Below, one piece after another: positions 15,894 through 20,995 of a stretch of DNA of 20,995 bases. The notes beneath the pieces were generated by a model that was not told the origin of the DNA, searched no databases, and was given only the letters and a program-made list of their open reading frames with translations. Origin of the DNA: AB-629-J13 sp964496365 (lineage in GTDB: Bacteria; Fidelibacterota; Marinisomatia; Marinisomatales; AB-629-J13); contig CAZBZK010000024.1 of NCBI GenBank assembly GCA_964496365.1, positions 1-20,995 on the forward strand. Direction: 5' to 3'. Position numbers and translations under genes: made by a program. Position 1 is the first letter of the stretch. Each line of letters starts with the position of its first letter.

Positions 15894-17149
15894 AACGCCA
15901 CCTTGGATTTGGATTCACTCATTCGTTGATTTCCATTCAATAACTTAATTGATTCTTTTAACGATTGTATAAATCGTTTGATATCCTCCTCCGTATTATA
16001 AACAGCAAAGCTGATTCTGGCAGTTGCAGACACACCAAAATGTTTCATGAGTGGTTGTGCACAATGATGTCCTACTCTAAAGGCAATTCTGTCCTCGTTC
16101 ATTATCATTGCCAAGTCCTGTGGGTGAATTCCTTTCACAACAAAACTGATGACATTTTCCTTTGGGTTTCCAGAGTGAAATAATTTGATATCTTGAATCT
16201 TTCCTAACTCATTTAATGCTATTAGAGTCAACTCATTTAAATGACCATCTATCATTTCCAATCCAAGATCGGTTACAAAATCTACCGCTGAACCCATTCC
16301 AACCGCTTGAGCTATATTAGGTGTTCCCGCTTCAAATTTCCATGGAGGTACATTCCATGTCGATTCTTCAATAGTAACCCGATCAATCATTTCTCCTCCT
16401 CCTTGGAAAGGATCCATTTCGTTTAAACGATTAGGTTTTGCAAACAAAATTCCTCCTCCTGTTGGTCCATACATTTTATGTCCGGAAAAAGCAAAATAAT
16501 CGCACCCCAAATTACTCATATTCACAGGTAGATGAGCAACTGATTGAGCACCGTCAACAAGAAAAACTGCATTTGTATGACTAATTTTTTTTGAAATAAT
16601 CTCAATGGGATTTATAACACCTGTGACGTTGGATTGATGTACCAAAGCAACAATTTTTGTTTTTTCAGAAACTAATGAATCCATTGCATTCAAATCCAAT
16701 CGATGATCTTGGTCCAATGGAATGGCTTTTATCTTTGCTTTTTTCCGTTTGGCAAGTAATTGCCATGGAACAATATTTGAATGATGTTCCATTTCAGAAA
16801 GTAGGATTTCATCCCCCTCATTCACATGGGAATTTCCCCAGGCTGAAGCAACTAAATTAATGGATTCAGTTGTGCCTTTTGTAAATATAACAGACGCAGA
16901 ATCTTCAGCACCTATAAAATCACTTATTTTTTGGCGAGCTCCTTCATAAGCCTCCGTAGCCTTTTGACCCAATGAATACAATCCTCGATGTACATTGGCA
17001 TTGGTTTCTACATAATAACTGTGGATGGCATCTAAAACCGATTGTGGTTTTTGAGTTGTGGATGCATTATCTAAATACACCAATTCTTTATTGAATTTCG
17101 AATTTAGAAGAGGAAATAAACCACGGATATTGTTTAATGATTCGACCAC
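15890..17149 (-). CDS. sufS: Cysteine desulfurase SufS (group II)
   Basis: 419 residues, the normal length. PLP lysine is Lys225 in FSGHKMYGPTGGG, the cofactor aspartate is Asp199 in LVDGAQS and His123 lies in EMEHHSN. The persulfide cysteine is Cys363 in RVGHHCAQPLMKHFG, where most homologues have RAGHHCAQP. It removes sulfur from cysteine and hands it to SufE for cluster assembly on SufBCD. The start is GTG at 17149, overlapping the sufT TAG by one base (TAGTG). The stop overlaps the deaminase start. The C-terminal tail of about 15 residues (NGNQRMSESKSKVAF) extends past the usual end. Confidence 0.97.
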   Translation of the reverse strand: MVESLNNIRGLFPLLNSKFNKELVYLDNASTTQKPQSVLDAIHSYYVETNANVHRGLYSLGQKATEAYEGARQKISDFIGAEDSASVIFTKGTTESINLVASAWGNSHVNEGDEILLSEMEHHSNIVPWQLLAKRKKAKIKAIPLDQDHRLDLNAMDSLVSEKTKIVALVHQSNVTGVINPIEIISKKISHTNAVFLVDGAQSVAHLPVNMSNLGCDYFAFSGHKMYGPTGGGILFAKPNRLNEMDPFQGGGEMIDRVTIEESTWNVPPWKFEAGTPNIAQAVGMGSAVDFVTDLGLEMIDGHLNELTLIALNELGKIQDIKLFHSGNPKENVISFVVKGIHPQDLAMIMNEDRIAFRVGHHCAQPLMKHFGVSATARISFAVYNTEEDIKRFIQSLKESIKLLNGNQRMSESKSKVAF

Positions 17150-17694
17150 TAAAGAATTCCCAGTTGGAGCTTAGCAGATTCAGAAACCATATCCATATCC
17201 CATTGAGGTTCCCATACCAATTCTACATCTGCTAATTCAACACTGGGAATCGCCTCGACTTTTCGTTTAACATCATCAGCAATCATGGGACCCATACCAC
17301 AACCGGGTGCCGTCAAGGTCATTTTAATATTTACTCGATAATTATCATTGGGTAATTCCCAAACTTTACAGTCATAAATCAATCCCAAATCAACAATATT
17401 TACCGGAATTTCAGGGTCATAACACGTCTTCATTTGATCCCAAACCAACTGTTCATGAAATGGTTGTTCAGGATCGGATGATTCTGCTGGAGTTAGCTCG
17501 ATTTCCTTTCCCAATGCATCGGCATTCGATGAGTCAATTTGAACCATATTTCCCTGAGTTAACACAGTATAACTGCCTCCCAGGGCTTGGGAAATGCTGA
17601 CCACTTCTCCTTTTTTCAACTCAATCTTTTCACCGGAAGGCACCAAACAGGCTTCTACATCCCGAGTTAACTTGACATCTTCATTTCCATACAT
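17149..17694 (-). CDS. sufT: SufT, MIP18/DUF59-family Fe-S assembly accessory factor
   Basis: 181 residues. The C-terminal half (about 80-181) is a MIP18/DUF59 domain, with DPEIPVNIVDLGLIYD at 93-108 and TAPGCGMG at 128-135 carrying the conserved Cys132. The N-terminal half (about 10-60) is a beta-rich extension (LVPSGEKIELKKGEVVSISQALGGSY) typical of SufT proteins rather than of minimal PaaD/MIP18 ones. SufT helps maturation of Fe-S proteins, probably as a carrier or targeting factor; the exact step is unsettled for the family. The start lies within the last codons of sufE (28-nt overlap), with AAGGA seven bases upstream. It is followed immediately by sufS. Confidence 0.93.
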   Translation of the reverse strand: MYGNEDVKLTRDVEACLVPSGEKIELKKGEVVSISQALGGSYTVLTQGNMVQIDSSNADALGKEIELTPAESSDPEQPFHEQLVWDQMKTCYDPEIPVNIVDLGLIYDCKVWELPNDNYRVNIKMTLTAPGCGMGPMIADDVKRKVEAIPSVELADVELVWEPQWDMDMVSESAKLQLGIL

Positions 17695-18098
17695 CGAATT
17701 TCCTTTTTGATTTTATGAAGGGCTGAGCCGATTCCATTCATTCTCTGATTGGTAATAGCACCATTTAATCCCACTGTGTTTAATAGTTCTCTTTCATCCA
17801 AATTTTCTATGGTATTTAATGTTTCATCATTGCACATTTTCTCTAAAATACTCAACAACCCTTTGACAATGTGAGCATCGGAATCTGTTCGTAATCGGTA
17901 TGTATCATTCCCGGACGGTTCAATAACGACCCATGCCTGGGACGTACAACCGTAAATTTTGTTGGACTCATTCCTTTCTTCCTGAGATAATCCCGGGGAT
18001 TTTTTCCCCATATCCATAAGTTGAATATATTTATCTTTAGGATTATCAAATAAGTCAAATAGCTCTTTTATATCCTCAAGTTTTTCATTTAGAGTCAT
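17667..18098 (-). CDS. sufE: SufE sulfur-acceptor protein
   Basis: 143 residues from ATG 18098. Cys51 in NKIYGCTSQAWV matches the sulfur-accepting Cys51 of E. coli SufE. The order of elements (MGKKSPGLSQEER, then YGCTSQAWV, then DAHIVKGLLSIL, and a C-terminal helix with GLNGAITNQRMNGI) is typical. It receives persulfide sulfur from SufS and passes it to SufB. I chose 18098 over ATG 18110 because 18098 overlaps the true sufD stop as ATGA. The longer start only looks attractive because the assembly gap hides the sufD end. It overlaps the sufT start by 28 nt. Confidence 0.95.
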   Translation of the reverse strand: MTLNEKLEDIKELFDLFDNPKDKYIQLMDMGKKSPGLSQEERNESNKIYGCTSQAWVVIEPSGNDTYRLRTDSDAHIVKGLLSILEKMCNDETLNTIENLDERELLNTVGLNGAITNQRMNGIGSALHKIKKEIRCMEMKMSS

Positions 18099-19506
18099 GA
18101 TTCTAACCATGTTTCAAACCAGTTAGATAAATAATTAAACGTAGATTTGTGCTTTATTTTTTCAATTTCTTCGGAGACAAACCCCCGTATCATTAAGGAG
18201 GTNNNNNNNNNNNNNNNNNNNNNNNNNNNNNNNNNNNNNNNNNNNNNNNNNNNNNNNNNNNNNNNNNNNNNNNNNNNNNNNNNNNNNNNNNNNNNNNNNN
18301 NNTGTGCTTTATTTTTTCAATTTCTTCGGAGACAAACCCCCGTATCATTAAGGAGGTTGAGGTAGATGTGTCCAATCCTCTTGATCTCATATAAAAAATA
18401 GCTTCCTCGTCCAATTCTCCCGTGGTCGATGCATGTGCACAGGAAACATCATCTGCGTTTATTTCCAATTGAGGAACGGAATTCATGATTGCGTTTTTTG
18501 ATAATAGAAGGGATTTGCTTGATTGTTTCGCATCAGATTTTTGAGCTCCATTCTGAACCACCGTCCTTCCTGTATATGCTCCGGATGACTTGCCCTTTAA
18601 AACAGATTTGAATTGTTGCGAACTGGTACAATTTGGTGCAGTATGATCAATGACTACGTGATTATCTAAATGGTTTGTATCATCTGATAGTGAAAGTCCA
18701 TTTAGAAAGCAACTGCCTCCTTTTTCCAATAATTCACAGTAAATATTAGTTCGTCCCAATTGACTTCCCTTTGAAAATTGATGAAATGAAAACTGACTAT
18801 CAGAATGCTGTTTGACATTTACATTCGCCATGTTGGTTGTTCCAGGAGAATTGGATTGGACTCTTATATGTTCAAGAGCAGATTGATTCCCCAATTTAAT
18901 AAAAATGGATTGATTTTGAAAAAACGATTGAGCATCTCCAACATGATGATCCAAAAATGTCATTCTACTTGAGTCCCCCATGTCAATATGGATCCGGGGA
19001 TTTACCATAATAGATTTACATCCGTTTGAAACAAAAAGTAATCTCACAGGGGTTTCTATGTTCATTTCAGGATCAACAACTAAACATAATCCGCTGTCCA
19101 TAAACGCAGTATTCAAATAATCAAATGGAGAAAAATTACTTATAGCAATGTCTCCGTTTTGCAAGTCAAAATATTCAGATCCAGTTAAAACACGAACACC
19201 CTCAGGGGCAGATGAAATGGATTCAAGATAATGTCCATTGTAAATTACGATGGTATCTACATCAGAGATATGATATGATGTAATATCAGGGGAAGTTCGA
19301 GGTGCATCTTCTATGTCCGAAATCTGAAATAGTTTTTTCTGCAAATTAGACAAATTTGCGTATTTCCAATTTTCCCACTTTTGGTTTGGAATTCCTTCTT
19401 GCAAAAATTTTGAGAACGCTTGTTTCCTCAATGGATGTACTTTTGAGGAAAAATAATCTCGATTCAATAGTTTCTCAAATTCAGTTTTATATTCAGAGAA
19501 GTTCAT
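18095..19506 (-). CDS. sufD: SufD, Fe-S scaffold subunit (interrupted by an artefactual assembly gap)
   Basis: The raw sequence contains 100 Ns that break the frame, but the flanking 55-base copies are identical. Joining 19506-18303 directly to 18147-18095 gives 1,257 nt, a continuous 418-residue protein ending SNWFETWLES and TGA. The N-terminal region (KWENWKYANLSNLQKKLFQI) matches the SufD start domain. The central right-handed beta-helix has repeated short strands, and DDVSCAHASTTGELDEEAIFYMRSRG is the conserved SufD/SufB C-terminal segment with its His. SufD pairs with SufB and the SufC ATPase to build Fe-S clusters. The start ATG overlaps the sufC stop (ATGA) and the stop overlaps sufE (ATGA). 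It is not a pseudogene. Confidence 0.93.
18148..18202. repeat. Left copy of a 55-base exact duplicate at the scaffold gap
   Basis: Identical base for base to 18303-18357 and directly abutting the first N. Both copies encode the same SufD residues (LMIRGFVSEEIEKIKHK). This is a contig-end overlap, not a biological repeat. Confidence 0.95.
18203..18302. other. 100-N scaffold gap
   Basis: A run of exactly 100 N, the size scaffolders use for unknown distance. Because both flanks carry the same 55 bases and merging them restores an intact SufD, the real gap length is most likely negative (an overlap), and no sequence is missing here. Confidence 0.97.
18303..18357. repeat. Right copy of the 55-base duplicate at the scaffold gap
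   Basis: Second identical copy, beginning at the first base after the Ns. A 55-base shared end fits two contigs that stop at the same k-mer in a de Bruijn assembly; the k value itself is inference. Confidence 0.95.
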
Positions 19507-20243
19507 GAATCAAGCCAACCATATCCTTTTTCTTCCAATAAATTCGCCAATTCAGCACCCCCGGATTGAACAATTTTCCCTTTGATCAATATATGGACTT
19601 TATCCGGTTTCACATAGTGTAAAAGACGAGGGTAATGTGTAATAATTATAAATGACCTGTCTGGAGTTTTACACATTTGGATACCATTTGCCACTGTTTT
19701 TAAGGCATCAATATCCAATCCGGAATCGGTTTCGTCTAAAATTGATAATATTGGTTCGAGCATGAGCATCTGTAGAATTTCGTTTCGTTTTTTTTCTCCA
19801 CCGGAAAAACCGTCATTCACTGACCTTTTTATAAAGGATGTATCCAAATCAACCAATTTTAATTTGGCTTTAATTTCCTGTAAGAATCCAGCCGCATCCA
19901 ATGGTTCCAATCCTAAATACTTCCGCTTGGTATTCACCGCTTCTTTTAAAAAATAGGTAATGTTCACACCGGGAATTGCAACTGGATACTGGAAGGACAG
20001 AAAAATTCCATCCAGTGCTCTTTCTTCCGGTGATTTTTCTATTAAATTTTGACCTTTGTATTCAATAGATCCATTCGTGATTTTAGCAGTTTTTTTCCCT
20101 GCGATTAGATGTGCCAATGTGCTTTTTCCAGAGCCATTACGACCCATAATTGCATGGACTTCTCCCGGTTCCACATCTAAAGTAATACCCCGTAAAATGT
20201 CTGTTTCTCCAATGGAGCATTGTAGGTTATTTATACGTAACAT
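19503..20243 (-). CDS. sufC: SufC, ATPase of the SufBCD Fe-S scaffold complex
   Basis: 246 residues, an ABC-type ATPase without membrane domains. Walker A is GRNGSGKST (34-42), Q-loop Gln85 is in FLSFQYPV, the signature FSGGEKKR is at 146-153, Walker B is LSILDE ending at Asp170-Glu171, and the switch His203 is in IITHYPRLL. IPGVN after the Q-loop and DETDSGLDIDAL are the SufC-specific variants. ATP binding and hydrolysis reshape SufB-SufD during cluster assembly. The stop overlaps the sufD ATG as ATGA. The ATG at 20243 has no Shine-Dalgarno and follows a 163-nt spacer after sufB, the longest gap in the suf series, in which I see no gene and no convincing promoter. Confidence 0.97.
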   Translation of the reverse strand: MLRINNLQCSIGETDILRGITLDVEPGEVHAIMGRNGSGKSTLAHLIAGKKTAKITNGSIEYKGQNLIEKSPEERALDGIFLSFQYPVAIPGVNITYFLKEAVNTKRKYLGLEPLDAAGFLQEIKAKLKLVDLDTSFIKRSVNDGFSGGEKKRNEILQMLMLEPILSILDETDSGLDIDALKTVANGIQMCKTPDRSFIIITHYPRLLHYVKPDKVHILIKGKIVQSGGAELANLLEEKGYGWLDS

Positions 20244-20406
20244 AATGGTAATTAGTTAAAAATTAATAAGTAATTTGTAGTGATATATTAAAATAAATTG
20301 CCTAAGACTCAGATTCTCTAAATGAAATGTGTCCTAAATCAGAAACCAATTTAAGTAAAAGTTTGATGAATACAGTTCAATTTAGAAATCGGTGGCAAAA
20401 ATCAAT

Positions 20407-20995
20407 TCATCCAACACTTCCCTCTAAACTCACTTCCATGAGTTTATTTGCTTCAACTGCAAATTCCATGGGGAGTTTTGCAAATACATCTTTACAAAAT
20501 CCATTCACAATGAGTGAAACTGCATTTTCTTCTGAAATTCCTCTTTGGTTGCAATAAAAAATTTGGTCTTCACCAATATTAGATGTGGTAGCTTCATGCT
20601 CCATGTGGGCTGTGGGATTCCGAATATCTATGTAGGGAAAAGTATGTGCCCCGCATTCACTTCCGATGAGGATTGAATCACATTGGGAATAATTTCTCGA
20701 TTGATCGGCGTTTTTCATGATTTTTACTTCTCCACGATAGGTATTTTGACTTTTCCCTGCAGAAATTCCCTTTGAGATGATGGTGCTGGTTGTATTTTTT
20801 CCCAAATGAATCATTTTGGTTCCTGTATCAGCTTGCTGATAATTATTTGTCATTGCCACAGAATAAAATTCACCAGTAGAATTATCTCCCTTCAAAATAA
20901 CACTGGGATATTTCCAAGTAATTGCGGAACCGGTTTCAACCTGAGTCCAAGAAATTTTTGAATTTTCTTCAAGACAAATTCCTCGTTTTGTTACA
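20407..20995 (-). CDS. sufB: SufB, Fe-S scaffold core subunit (5' partial)
   Basis: The C-terminal 195 residues or so of SufB; the gene enters from the right edge, and the first complete codon in the window is GTA at 20994-20992. Conserved runs are VTKRGICLEENSKISWTQVE, TGSAITWKYPSVILKGDNS, NYSQCDSILIGSECGAHTFP and HMEHEATTSNIGEDQIFYC. The Cys in SECGAHTFPYI aligns with the scaffold Cys405 of E. coli SufB, and the end EVSLEGSVG is typical. The frame stays open to the edge, so the internal TTG at 20895 is not the start. It is the first suf gene seen here; whether a regulator lies further upstream cannot be told. Confidence 0.97.
   Translation of the reverse strand, partial: VTKRGICLEENSKISWTQVETGSAITWKYPSVILKGDNSTGEFYSVAMTNNYQQADTGTKMIHLGKNTTSTIISKGISAGKSQNTYRGEVKIMKNADQSRNYSQCDSILIGSECGAHTFPYIDIRNPTAHMEHEATTSNIGEDQIFYCNQRGISEENAVSLIVNGFCKDVFAKLPMEFAVEANKLMEVSLEGSVG

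Noticed and set aside
18148..18357. 55-base direct repeat as a target-site duplication or mobile-element boundary
   Set aside because: Each copy ends exactly at the Ns, both encode the same SufD residues, and merging restores a full gene. An overlap of contig ends explains everything.
18147..18365. Plus-strand ORF spanning the N gap
   Set aside because: It is created by the Ns and the two copies of the overlap, antisense to sufD; it vanishes when the contigs are merged.
20244..20406. Possible promoter (TTGAAC, 17 nt, TACTTA) between sufB and sufC
   Set aside because: The -10 element matches only 2 of 6 consensus bases, and chance matches are frequent in such AT-rich sequence.
1..20995. CRISPR array, tRNA or rRNA genes, insertion sequences
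   Set aside because: No regularly spaced repeats, no cloverleaf-like or rRNA-like segments, and no transposase-like reading frame were recognised by eye. A covariance-model tRNA/ncRNA scan would be decisive.

Overview
The window is an AT-rich bacterial scaffold segment. I read it as an uncultivated marine-type member of the FCB group, most likely Candidatus Marinimicrobia (SAR406/Neomarinimicrobiota) or a close relative. This rests on inference: the large secreted proteins with aspartate-rich DxNxNGxWD repeats, the TonB-dependent receptor with an N-terminal carboxypeptidase-regulatory-like domain, the C-terminal VVPNPY...SGE sorting/FlgD-like region, and frequent TTG/GTG starts. No rRNA or other phylogenetic marker in the window proves it. 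The 100-N gap shows this is a draft assembly, probably a MAG or SAG.

Layout. (1) Positions 1-8852, minus strand: a tight three-gene envelope unit reading leftward. It encodes a lipoprotein rich in putative calcium-binding loops, a TonB-dependent outer-membrane receptor whose predicted extracellular loops carry the same type of repeat, and a very large secreted protein whose 3' end is cut by the left edge. The substrate is unknown. (2) 8967-10848, minus strand: trigger factor and ClpP, overlapping by 11 nt, with no clpX behind them. The ClpP has Asn where the catalytic Asp is expected. (3) 10849-11189: a divergent intergenic region holding a 32-codon remnant that matches the N-terminus of type I restriction HsdR subunits. 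(4) 11190-12770, plus strand: the only intact rightward gene, a RetSat/CrtI-like FAD oxidoreductase that starts with TTG. (5) 12813-20995, minus strand: a long, tightly packed series in transcription order sufB (partial), sufC, sufD, sufE, sufT, sufS, dCMP deaminase, dimethylarginine hydrolase (DDAH), a nickel superoxide dismutase and an MFS exporter.

The suf genes form a complete SUF Fe-S cluster machine: SufS/SufE mobilise sulfur, SufBCD is the scaffold with its ATPase, and SufT is an accessory factor. Coupling is by ATGA, TTGA or TAGTG overlaps at most junctions. The superoxide dismutase downstream uses nickel rather than iron, so one apparent transcription unit joins Fe-S assembly with superoxide defence.

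An assembly artefact sits inside sufD. A 100-N gap (18203-18302) is bracketed by two identical 55-base copies, so the two contigs actually overlap and sufD is intact. Merging the copies gives a continuous 418-residue SufD whose stop overlaps the sufE start as ATGA. Automated calls on the raw sequence will truncate SufD and place the SufE start four codons too early.
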